7,275 bases of DNA from Acholeplasmataceae bacterium UBA6190 (GTDB lineage Bacteria; Bacillota_I; Bacilli_A; Acholeplasmatales; Acholeplasmataceae): positions 1-7,275 of the forward strand of contig DITG01000036.1 of assembly GCA_002422045.1 (NCBI GenBank). The letters are read 5' to 3'. Both the position numbers and the translations under genes were made by a program. The first letter of the stretch is position 1; every line of letters begins with the position of its first letter. The notes under the pieces are model-generated. The model was not told the DNA's origin and did not search any database. It saw nothing but the letters and a program-made list of their open reading frames with translations. This document shows positions 1 to 6,264 of the stretch, piece after piece.

Positions 1-1569
1 ATCATAGGCAGAAAGGACCAACTGATCCACGCGAATTGAGGATAGAATTTGATTGGCATCAAAAGTATGATCGATATCCGAATGTGTCAAGATGAGCACA
101 TCCAGATGTCTGATACCGTGATTGACAAGATAGTCATAGGTCCCTTTGAAAGCATCAATCACCAGATTGCAGTCATGCGTTCTGATATGCATCGCGTCAC
201 CTTGTCCGACATCGAGAAAAATGACTTGATCGTCTCTACTTTGAAGACTTGGGATGAAAAAAATGCACATCAAGAGGATGAGTTTCGAAACTCTTCCAAT
301 CCAGTCTTTCGATTTCAAGAGCATCACCCAAATGAGAAAATACATGATCACCCAAATCACCGATAAGACAGGTAGTGACAGACTGACGTTTCGATTTGAT
401 AAGAAGGCAATCCAGAGATTGGTCATTTCGATGATGCGATAGAAGGGTTCATCGAGAAATGGAAAGAAAAGGACTGCAATCGAAAGTGGTGCAAACACAT
501 AAGTCAACAAGATCTGAAGTAGTGGAAAAATCGGAATCATCATCGGTGATAATAGCCTTGTAAAGGGCAATATCGTCATTTGAACGATACTCGTCACAGC
601 CATCTTTTTCGTATAGAAGTCCAAATGCCTGAACAAGAATTCTGATAGATGAATGACATTGACAATCAGATAGATGATCCAAAAACCTTGGTGGATGAGC
701 AAGTGCAGATTCATGAGCATCATGAGGATGAACACAATCTGAATCCTATCAAGTCCTGTGAGCTCGAATTGATACTTCAGATTGATTTCAATAAGCAAAG
801 TCATCAGCACAATTCTCAAGATCGCATGTGATCCCTGATACAGATAGAGCATCGATAACAGAAAAAGCATGACACACACTTTTTGGAATCTTTCGTTTAA
901 ATTCAAGTGAAACATGATCTTCTTCAAAAATCCAAGCAAGACATAGATATGCAGTCCTGACATGGAAAACAGATGCATGATTCCTAAAGAACGGTAAGAT
1001 TTTTCAGCGTTTTCATCCCAGTCAGATTCTCCGAAAACGAGGGAAGCTATCATCTGGTGACTTTTCAGAGACGATGTTTTTTCGATCAGTTGCATCCTGA
1101 AACTAAAGATGTGAAATCCTGATCTGATCCAAGTCATCTCTTCGATTACCAGTTTGCCTAAAATACCTTGGGACTGATAATACTGATGTGCATCAAATCC
1201 TTTGGGAACTGTCTGTTTCCGGTAAGGTTCGACTTTCGCTTTGATGAAGTAAACATCACCCAGTTCGACGTCCTGATAGAGATAAACATGATAGTGTTTC
1301 TGATCCACTTTGAATGTCACGCGTTTTCCATACATCATCTCTTCGATATCCACGACCTTGCCTTGGCCAATGATGAGGTCAGGTGCTTGCTCTTTTTCGA
1401 TCCATTGAATGCCCAAAAATCCAAAGATCATCAATCCAATAAGGAGTTGAAACCGGATCTGTCTTCTCAAGAAAAAAACATAAAGACCCAAAAATACCCA
1501 TAAGATGGGAAATTCAAAACCAAGGATAAACAATACCCATGCATAAACTTCAAGATGACAATCAGCCAA
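1..1569 (-). CDS. comEC: ComEC/Rec2-family DNA uptake channel, 3' end outside window
   Basis: Polytopic membrane protein that carries single-stranded DNA across the membrane during transformation. The frame is open without a stop for 523 codons and is cut by the window edge. Visible in order: hydrophobic segments at about residues 10-60; a soluble OB-like (DUF4131-type) stretch at about 65-165; the Competence domain with the family signature SMSGLH near residues 202-207 and many hydrophobic helices to about 440; then the start of a metallo-beta-lactamase-like domain with DVGQGDA at 453-459 and HSDIDH at 496-501. The rest of that domain lies beyond position 1. No good ATG exists near the 5' end. 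The best start is TTG at 1569, overlapping the comEA stop by 8 nt, which suggests translational coupling; a TTG at 1596 is an alternative. The family call is firm; the exact start is uncertain. Confidence 0.93.
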   Translation of the reverse strand, partial: MADCHLEVYAWVLFILGFEFPILWVFLGLYVFFLRRQIRFQLLIGLMIFGFLGIQWIEKEQAPDLIIGQGKVVDIEEMMYGKRVTFKVDQKHYHVYLYQDVELGDVYFIKAKVEPYRKQTVPKGFDAHQYYQSQGILGKLVIEEMTWIRSGFHIFSFRMQLIEKTSSLKSHQMIASLVFGESDWDENAEKSYRSLGIMHLFSMSGLHIYVLLGFLKKIMFHLNLNERFQKVCVMLFLLSMLYLYQGSHAILRIVLMTLLIEINLKYQFELTGLDRIQIVFILMMLMNLHLLIHQGFWIIYLIVNVIHLSEFLFRHLDFYTKKMAVTSIVQMTILPFTRLLSPMMIPIFPLLQILLTYVFAPLSIAVLFFPFLDEPFYRIIEMTNLWIAFLSNRNVSLSLPVLSVIWVIMYFLIWVMLLKSKDWIGRVSKLILLMCIFFIPSLQSRDDQVIFLDVGQGDAMHIRTHDCNLVIDAFKGTYDYLVNHGIRHLDVLILTHSDIDHTFDANQILSSIRVDQLVLSAYD

Positions 1570-2071
1570 CAGTGACGTAAGGTCTGATTTTTTCAAGGGT
1601 AGATATCCCGATATGTTTGACATGAATCAATTCATCAATCGATTGGAATGCACCATGCGCTTCACGATAGACGATAAGTGATGCCGCTCTGGTCTCTGTC
1701 ATCGATGGTATGGTGATCAGTTCTTTGAAACTTGCTTTGTTGATATTGATGACAACGATGGTCGTATTGGTATCGACATGGATACTTGGAATCCTGAGGG
1801 TTCTTTGACTGGAAATGACATCTGAAAACATGATGCCAGTCAAATCCGCATCCGGTAACAAGTCGCCACCATACATGAGTGCCTCTCGAACCGTCAAAGG
1901 TTCAAAAAAGACATACCTCCCAGGTAATGAGACTGCACCTGTGATTTCAACGACAAATGATTTTGGATAAACAGCAACTTGATGAACAAGTTCGGTTGTT
2001 TCATGTCTTGGAAATAACCAGATACACCCGAGAATCATCAGTCCCAAGGTTGTGAACATCGCTTTTTTCAT
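1562..2071 (-). CDS. comEA: ComEA-like competence DNA receptor
   Basis: Membrane-anchored receptor that binds incoming double-stranded DNA outside the membrane and hands it to ComEC. The 169-residue product has a short positive N-terminus and one hydrophobic segment (about 5-20, anchor or uncleaved signal). An SLBB-type domain follows (about 37-92, with VEITGAVSLPGRY). A C-terminal tandem helix-hairpin-helix region is at about 107-167 (ININKAS, YREAHGAF, SIDEL, KIRPYV). Length and order fit Gram-positive ComEA, though the linker between anchor and SLBB is short. The first hairpin, normally PGIG, reads PSMT here, so DNA contact there may differ. An AAGGAGG site 6 nt before the ATG fixes the start. 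The gene lies after a terminator and just before comEC, without the comEB found between them in Bacillus. Confidence 0.92.
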   Translation of the reverse strand: MKKAMFTTLGLMILGCIWLFPRHETTELVHQVAVYPKSFVVEITGAVSLPGRYVFFEPLTVREALMYGGDLLPDADLTGIMFSDVISSQRTLRIPSIHVDTNTTIVVININKASFKELITIPSMTETRAASLIVYREAHGAFQSIDELIHVKHIGISTLEKIRPYVTVG

Positions 2072-2077
2072 ATGATC

Positions 2078-2084
2078 CCTCCTT
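2078..2084 (-). promoter_or_regulatory. Ribosome binding site of comEA
   Basis: A perfect AAGGAGG lies 6 nt upstream of the comEA ATG at 2071. It is among the strongest sites in the window and indicates that comEA is translated independently of the flavodoxin gene upstream. Confidence 0.85.
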
Positions 2085-2119
2085 GACTTATGTTAGAGGG
2101 CAATAATCTCATTTACTTT

Positions 2120-2143
2120 AAAAAAACAAACCCTTTCGGGTTC
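2120..2143 (-). terminator. Intrinsic terminator after the flavodoxin gene
   Basis: Read on the minus strand, AACCC-GAAA-GGGTT forms a 5-bp stem (a G-U pair can extend it) closed by a GNRA-type GAAA loop. After two bases it is followed by seven T. The 5' arm begins inside the TGA stop codon of the flavodoxin gene (2142-2144). This separates the greA-to-flavodoxin unit from comEA-comEC. The stem is short, so some read-through is possible. Confidence 0.8.
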
Positions 2144-2642
2144 ATCTGTTGTTTCTATAGGATTCAGGTAGTGTTTGGATGAAATTTTCCATCTTGGTTG
2201 CCAATTGATCGGGATGCTCGTCAATCGATTCGAATCCGATAGCGCCAAGCATGCGATTCGAAGGATGCAGACAACTCAAGAATTTTTTCTCGATGTGTCC
2301 GGGACCTCCATCATGCGTATAAAAGAACACGATGTGCTTGTCTCGAATCAAATCTGATTTGAGTAAAGTCAGAATGGGTGGTGTAAACGTCCATGCCCAA
2401 ACCGGAGTTCCGATCCAAATCGTATCATACAAAGAAAAATCAATACCGAGTGGTTTCAGTTCTGGTTCTTTCTTCATGACAACCATCGCGCCGCCCCAGA
2501 CATACTTGCCAAACCCCTTTTGAGCCATTTCATGGATGGGTTGAATCCGTTTGAGATCGGCATTCAAGTATGATGTGAACATTTGGGCGACTTTTTCCGT
2601 GTGACCTTCATAAGAATAATATAGAATCAATGTTTTTCCCAT
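2142..2642 (-). CDS. Flavodoxin family protein
   Basis: FMN-binding flavodoxin-fold protein of 166 residues, probably a cytoplasmic electron carrier or small FMN-dependent oxidoreductase. The N-terminal strand and phosphate loop LILYYSYEGHTEKVA (5-19) match the family. GTPVWAWTFTPPI (78-90) and THDGGPG (109-115) sit where the FMN isoalloxazine-binding loops are expected. The substrate or partner cannot be told from sequence. The start is the ATG at 2642, because GGAGG lies exactly 6 nt before it; an in-frame GTG at 2663 would place that GGAGG inside the gene. It lies 31 nt after the methyltransferase gene and ends in an intrinsic terminator, so it looks like the last gene of the upstream operon. 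It occupies the place where comER lies in Bacillus. Confidence 0.9.
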   Translation of the reverse strand: MGKTLILYYSYEGHTEKVAQMFTSYLNADLKRIQPIHEMAQKGFGKYVWGGAMVVMKKEPELKPLGIDFSLYDTIWIGTPVWAWTFTPPILTLLKSDLIRDKHIVFFYTHDGGPGHIEKKFLSCLHPSNRMLGAIGFESIDEHPDQLATKMENFIQTLPESYRNNR

Positions 2643-2648
2643 GATACG

Positions 2649-2653
2649 CCTCC
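2649..2653 (-). promoter_or_regulatory. Ribosome binding site that fixes the flavodoxin start
   Basis: GGAGG lies 6 nt upstream of the ATG at 2642. It falls within the 7-codon extension that would result from the GTG at 2663, so it decides for the shorter protein. Confidence 0.85.
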
Positions 2654-2673
2654 GTTTTTTCACTACTTAACTT

Positions 2674-3315
2674 TTAGAGATATGCGACAACCATATGCTT
2701 TCTTGGATCGAGTCCTTCACTGATTTCATAGTGAAAACCGAGCGATTTCAAGATATCTAGATAATAATCAATCGGGTAGACATACTGTCTGATGACATCG
2801 GTTTCATCACCGATGGTCACACGATGTCTCATCATATGACCGTAAGTATCGATTTTCCAGACATAGTGAAAGGGTTCATCATCTTCTTCTTCGTATCCGT
2901 CATAATCACTTAAGACTTCGATTTTGTAAACATCAAAGATGAGTCTGCCCCCTGGATTGAGCGCTTGCTTGAAGTGTCTCATCACTTCTTTGACACCTTT
3001 CATGTAATTCATGACATCAAACATCGCCAAGATCACATCGGCTTTGGCTGCCATCGGTGTTCTCAGATCATGTTCATAAAGTGCTACGGATAAATGTTCG
3101 CTTCTGAATTTTTCAGTCGCAATCGCGAGCATCGATGGATCGATATCGATTCCGATCGCATCATGTCCACGCTGAATCAACTCTAGCAAAAGATAACCTG
3201 TTCCACATCCTGCATCGATGATAAAATCATCAGGTTTGAGATATGAACTGATCCATTGATATACGGCACCATAATCGACATCCGACATCAAGATGTCATA
3301 GGCTCTGGCAAACAT
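2674..3315 (-). CDS. yqeM: Class I SAM-dependent methyltransferase, YqeM-like
   Basis: Putative Rossmann-fold methyltransferase of 213 residues; its substrate is not established in this family. Motif I is IDAGCGTGYLLL (33-44), the acidic residue at the end of strand 2 is in GIDIDP (55-60), and the motif IV region is ADVILAMFDVMNYM (92-105). An acidic patch EEEDDEPFHYVW (142-153) and the C-terminal strands resemble YqeM proteins. Its ATG shares one base with the rsfS stop (TAATG), as expected for translational coupling. The place directly after rsfS matches yqeL-yqeM in Bacillus, which supports the name beyond the generic fold. There is no strong ribosome binding site of its own. Confidence 0.88.
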   Translation of the reverse strand: MFARAYDILMSDVDYGAVYQWISSYLKPDDFIIDAGCGTGYLLLELIQRGHDAIGIDIDPSMLAIATEKFRSEHLSVALYEHDLRTPMAAKADVILAMFDVMNYMKGVKEVMRHFKQALNPGGRLIFDVYKIEVLSDYDGYEEEDDEPFHYVWKIDTYGHMMRHRVTIGDETDVIRQYVYPIDYYLDILKSLGFHYEISEGLDPRKHMVVAYL

Positions 3316-3629
3316 TATTTGATTCTCTTCGTTCCGAGGAGTCTTTGATCGAAACCATAAAACTTCCGGTCTTCTTCTTTAAAGAGATGAATGATGACTT
3401 CATGACAGTCAATCAACGTCCAACTGCCACCCTTGCCTTCGATGTTTTTGATTTCATCGGCGAGTAATGCCTTTTTGACATAATTGGTTGCTGCACTGCC
3501 CTGTCTTTCGTTGACTGTGGCAATGATAAAGTATTGGTAAAATGGTGATTCGTTTTGAAAATCATAGACAGCTAAGTCTTTGACCTTCAGATCTTCGAGT
3601 GTTTCAATGAGTATGTTGAGTTTTTCCAC
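3315..3629 (-). CDS. rsfS: Ribosome silencing factor RsfS (Iojap family)
   Basis: Binds uL14 on the 50S subunit and blocks joining with 30S, lowering translation under nutrient limitation. The 104-residue product has the family pattern: a short N-terminal helix, KVKDLAVYDF (15-24), the SPFYQYFIIATVNERQ core (28-43), EGKGGSWTLID (64-74), EVIIHLF (77-83) and RKFYGFDQRL (88-97). Length is normal. The start is GTG at 3629, supported by GGAGG 6 nt upstream; no usable ATG is nearby. It overlaps the end of yqeK by 26 nt and its stop overlaps the methyltransferase start by 1 nt. Confidence 0.93.
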   Translation of the reverse strand: MEKLNILIETLEDLKVKDLAVYDFQNESPFYQYFIIATVNERQGSAATNYVKKALLADEIKNIEGKGGSWTLIDCHEVIIHLFKEEDRKFYGFDQRLLGTKRIK

Positions 3630-4182
3630 GCTTTTCCTCCATATGGTATTCGTAAGCCTCTAATTGATCGATCGAAGGTGTTTTTCCTTTGTCGATCACA
3701 TGTTCAATCGATTGTTTCATGCAGTAAATCATTGCTTGGTCTAGATCCTCAGTTGCCAGTTGGAACACCATCATAGAATCTTCAAACCCACGGTTGGGTT
3801 CACAAGAATCAGCAACAAAGATGATTTTATCCAGTGTGCTCATCACTTTGTTTCCCCAGACGTGACATCTGATCGCAGACAGTATTTCCTCATCATGAAT
3901 GCCAAATTCCCTTTCGAGTGATTTTGCTGCAGCAAGCGCATGATAGATCACGGGATGGGTCTTGTAACGTTCGATGGTTTCAGTATCCAAGTCTTTGGTT
4001 TGTGTATGGATGTCATCGTATTTGGATGTGTCATGCCAGTATCCGGCAATCCTAGCTTTATCCGGATCCACACCATGAATCAGTGCCAGTTTGACTGCTG
4101 TTTCTGCAACACCAATGACATGTTTGAGTCGATTGGGATGGTCTTTGAGCTTTTCTTCAGCTCTTTTGATGATTTCTATCAT
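3604..4182 (-). CDS. yqeK: YqeK-like HD-domain hydrolase (Ap4A hydrolase family)
   Basis: HD-superfamily metal-dependent phosphohydrolase of 192 residues. Bacterial YqeK proteins cleave diadenosine tetraphosphate symmetrically to ADP. Metal-ligand candidates are in the expected order: H21 (RLKHV), H50-D51 (YWHDTSKY), H81 (VIYHALAAA), H107 (IRCHVWGN) and D125 (IFVADSCEPNR). The family's usual YHTxG motif reads CHVWG here, while ADxxEPNR is kept. YqeK often sits beside, or is fused to, NadD; here it stands alone. Its ATG overlaps the yqeH stop as ATGA. A weak AGAGG lies 10 nt upstream. The C-terminal tail after about residue 180 is polar and overlaps rsfS, including its ribosome binding site. 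Confidence 0.9.
   Translation of the reverse strand: MIEIIKRAEEKLKDHPNRLKHVIGVAETAVKLALIHGVDPDKARIAGYWHDTSKYDDIHTQTKDLDTETIERYKTHPVIYHALAAAKSLEREFGIHDEEILSAIRCHVWGNKVMSTLDKIIFVADSCEPNRGFEDSMMVFQLATEDLDQAMIYCMKQSIEHVIDKGKTPSIDQLEAYEYHMEEKRGKTQHTH
3636..3640 (-). promoter_or_regulatory. Ribosome binding site that fixes the GTG start of rsfS
   Basis: GGAGG lies 6 nt before the GTG at 3629 and inside the 3' end of yqeK. It is the reason for accepting a non-ATG start for rsfS. Confidence 0.8.
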
Positions 4183-5204
4183 TGGAAGAGTGCCTCTGAA
4201 AGTGATAGATGCAAGCCTTTGGGGTAAATAAGCTTCAAGTGACAGGGTCCTGTCACATGAATGAATCCCATGTCAGCTAGTGTGATTTGCATTTTCTGAT
4301 CAATAATTCTAAATGATTTTTCCTCATAGGATTCCGCATAGATCTTGAACTGGTTTTCCTTATCCTTGATCAGTTCAGGAATCCGCTTGTCATTGGTTTT
4401 ATGAATCGTGATGTTATTTTCAAGATAGAAAACAACAGGTTGTGTTTCAGTCGATAATGTCACAGCAATCAAGCCTTCGATGAAGACGCTCTGCCCTTTG
4501 TTCATGGTATAGATTTTAGGACGGATCTCAGTATCCGGAATCAATTTCTTATAGACAGTGTAGGGCAGTAGATGATGCAGATACCCACCTTGATAAAGCC
4601 CTGGCATATCAATGATTTTTTGCTCACCCATCAATCCTTCAAGTGCTTCTTGTGTGAGTCCAGCTTTCTTGAAGGCTAGCGCCTTAAGATCGTTGGTGAG
4701 TGCTTTGAAGAGTGTGGTCTTACCACTGTTTTGTACACCTAACAAATAAATGTTACGGCTTGCAAATGATGCGATATAGGATTTGAGATGATCGATGTCA
4801 AAACGGTTCTTCGCAGACATCAAAATGATATCTTCATAGGGAACTTGCATCGATTTCGCTTTTCTGATGATATTTTGAAGGAGTAAATCCAGATTGGTAT
4901 CCTTGGGTAACAAGTCGATTTGATTGATGATGTAGATGAATTTCGCTTCGCTTTGATAACGCCAGACCGGATGAGAAAACAGAAGGTCAAGATGAAGCAC
5001 AGAACTCACCATCAAGATGACAGAATGTTCCGGAAGCGATGGTAAATCTTCAGGATGAAAATGAATTGTTGAATCGCCATAGTGCATCAATCTGAAACAG
5101 GACTGGCAATACTCATGATCCAGTGATCCCACATATCCGACTCTTGAGGGTTCTGTCGTCTGAAGTGATGCCCCGCAACCCTTACACCGCATGATCGTTG
5201 ACAT
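4179..5204 (-). CDS. yqeH: YqeH-like circularly permuted ribosome-assembly GTPase
   Basis: GTPase of the YqeH/RbgA-type permuted group, which in Bacillus is needed for 30S biogenesis. The 341-residue product starts with a treble-clef zinc finger (C7, C10, C33, C36, within CKGC and YCQSC). The G-motifs are in permuted order: G4-like NQIDLLP (94-100), G5 SAK (130-132), P-loop GVQNSGKTT (156-164), G3 DMPG (199-202). Then comes a C-terminal RNA-binding-type region. Compared with the usual NKxD, G4 has Q for K, and the PGTT-like G2 motif is not recognisable. GTP affinity or specificity may therefore differ. The ATG at 5204 overlaps yqeG by 23 nt and has a weak AAAGG 10 nt upstream; a second ATG at 5192 has none. 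The neighbours yqeG and yqeK confirm the assignment. Confidence 0.9.
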   Translation of the reverse strand: MSTIMRCKGCGASLQTTEPSRVGYVGSLDHEYCQSCFRLMHYGDSTIHFHPEDLPSLPEHSVILMVSSVLHLDLLFSHPVWRYQSEAKFIYIINQIDLLPKDTNLDLLLQNIIRKAKSMQVPYEDIILMSAKNRFDIDHLKSYIASFASRNIYLLGVQNSGKTTLFKALTNDLKALAFKKAGLTQEALEGLMGEQKIIDMPGLYQGGYLHHLLPYTVYKKLIPDTEIRPKIYTMNKGQSVFIEGLIAVTLSTETQPVVFYLENNITIHKTNDKRIPELIKDKENQFKIYAESYEEKSFRIIDQKMQITLADMGFIHVTGPCHLKLIYPKGLHLSLSEALFQ

Positions 5205-5736
5205 AGGCTTTCAACCTTTCATCATAGAGTGCAGGCAATTTAGCCTTGATTTTTCGGATGACCATTTTTTCAAGTTTCCGGTTGAACTGAGTGATCCAGC
5301 GGTCAGATTTTCGTTTGACAGAGCGCACCAGAATGACGGATATGCCATAACGGTTCCCTCCCAGGACATCGGTCATCAGCTGATCACCGATCAGGATGGT
5401 TTCAGACTTCTGTCCGGAAACCATCTTGAGTGCTTTTTTGAATCCGAATTTGAGTGGTTTCTTGGCATGCCAGACATACTTCAAGTCTGTCTTGGCAAGT
5501 GCGGGAGCGACTCTTTTTTTCCCTGAATTGGAAATGATCACGATTTGAAATGATTTGGATAACGCCTTAAAAAAGCGGATGTGCGAAGGTGAAATTTCAC
5601 TTTCATCATAACCGATGATGGTGTTATCTAAGTCAAAAAACAAGGTTTTTATCCCTTGCTCTTTCAAGTGTTGGTAATTGATGTCAAATATGGATGTGTT
5701 GTAAGTTAACGGAATACACTTGTTGTATACTGCCAT
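5182..5736 (-). CDS. yqeG: YqeG family HAD phosphatase (IIIA type)
   Basis: HAD-superfamily phosphatase of 184 residues. YqeG is related to the GEP4-type phosphatidylglycerophosphatases, so a role in phosphatidylglycerol synthesis is plausible but not shown. Motif I is FFDLDNTI (33-40; D35 nucleophile, D37 acid/base). Motif II is VIISNSGKKR (66-75). The motif III lysine is in AKKPLKFGF (91-99). Motif IV is LIGDQLMTD (115-123; D118 and D123). There is no cap domain, as in other YqeG proteins. A basic C-terminal region (about 137-176, rich in K and R) could contact membrane lipid or RNA; this is inference. The ATG shares one base with the greA stop (TAATG). Confidence 0.93.
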   Translation of the reverse strand: MAVYNKCIPLTYNTSIFDINYQHLKEQGIKTLFFDLDNTIIGYDESEISPSHIRFFKALSKSFQIVIISNSGKKRVAPALAKTDLKYVWHAKKPLKFGFKKALKMVSGQKSETILIGDQLMTDVLGGNRYGISVILVRSVKRKSDRWITQFNRKLEKMVIRKIKAKLPALYDERLKAYVNDHAV

Positions 5737-6209
5737 TATTTAATTTCCACGATCTCGATTTCAAAGATTTTTCCAGCTTCTGTCTTGACTTCGACGACGT
5801 CGCCTTCAGCCTTGTTGAGCATTGCTTTTCCGATCGGAGATTCAATGGAGATTCTGGAAAGTCTTGGATCAGCTTCAATTGATCCGACGAGATAGAATTC
5901 CTTTTGAAGATTGGTTTCGACAAAACGTACAGTCACAATCTTTCCGATATTGACGATATCTTCAGATGTTGATTTGATGATTTTGACATTTTTTAAGATG
6001 TTTTCGATTTCTGCGATTCTTGATTCGATGCGCGCTTGTTCATTTCGAGCAGCATCATAGTCCGCATTTTCAGAAAGGTCGCCTTGTGCTCTCGCTTCCT
6101 TCAGCGCTTCTAGGTTTTCTCCGCGCTTGACGTCTTTGAGATGTGATAGTTCTTTGTTGAGATTGTCGACCCCTTCTTGAGTCAGTTGAAACAGTTGTTT
6201 GACGGCCAT
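5736..6209 (-). CDS. greA: Transcription elongation factor GreA
   Basis: Enters the secondary channel of backtracked RNA polymerase and stimulates cleavage of the 3' RNA end. The 157-residue product has the usual length. An N-terminal coiled coil (about 8-74) carries the acidic tip in ARAQGDLSENADYDAA (39-54), with D44 and E47 as the catalytic pair. A C-terminal FKBP-like globular domain follows (about 80-157, with SPIGKAMLNKAEGD). An AAGGAGG site 6 nt upstream fixes the ATG. It is preceded by a candidate TATAAT box and leads a chain of overlapping genes (greA-yqeG-yqeH-yqeK-rsfS-yqeM), so it may be the first gene of this operon. Confidence 0.97.
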   Translation of the reverse strand: MAVKQLFQLTQEGVDNLNKELSHLKDVKRGENLEALKEARAQGDLSENADYDAARNEQARIESRIAEIENILKNVKIIKSTSEDIVNIGKIVTVRFVETNLQKEFYLVGSIEADPRLSRISIESPIGKAMLNKAEGDVVEVKTEAGKIFEIEIVEIK

Positions 6210-6215
6210 GGTGGT

Positions 6216-6222
6216 CCTCCTT
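6216..6222 (-). promoter_or_regulatory. Ribosome binding site of greA
   Basis: A perfect AAGGAGG lies 6 nt upstream of the greA ATG. It agrees with high expression of greA and fits a short leader from the promoter candidate just upstream. Confidence 0.85.
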
Positions 6223-6235
6223 AAATTTCTTCATT

Positions 6236-6264
6236 ATTATACTACACTTTGTCATGAAATGACA
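6236..6264 (-). promoter_or_regulatory. Candidate greA promoter with overlapping palindrome
   Basis: Reading towards greA, a consensus -10 box TATAAT occupies 6241-6236 and would start RNA about 20 nt before the ATG. No good TTGACA is found at the usual spacing; ATGTCA and TGTCAT are the nearest matches. The same place is covered by the perfect inverted repeat TGTCAT-TTC-ATGACA (6264-6250), which also includes the stop codon of the upstream gene. The repeat could be an operator or a processing hairpin; it is not a normal terminator because no T-run follows. The promoter call is inference from sequence only. Confidence 0.45.

Noticed and set aside
449..682. A 77-codon open frame on the minus strand, and several plus-strand frames between 49 and 1503
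   Set aside because: All lie inside the continuous comEC frame, which has clear family motifs on both sides. None has a convincing ribosome binding site or recognisable domain.
1594..1596. TTG at 1596 as the comEC start
   Set aside because: It would add nine residues inside the comEA helix-hairpin-helix region, with no ribosome binding site before it. TTG at 1569 next to the comEA stop fits coupling better, though this is not certain.
2085..2125. Promoter for comEA with TAACAT at 2095-2090
   Set aside because: RNA would start inside the comEA ribosome binding site, and no fitting -35 box is present. A second reading (TTGTTT with GATTAT, 15-nt spacer) is weak and sits in the terminator T-run. 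A comEA promoter may exist, but I cannot support one.
5684..5923. A 79-codon minus-strand frame and a 61-codon frame at 6070-6255
   Set aside because: Both are out-of-frame shadows of greA and have no family resemblance.
6250..6264. The palindrome as a rho-independent terminator of the metallopeptidase gene
   Set aside because: The stem is AT-rich and followed by AAGTGTAG rather than a T-run.
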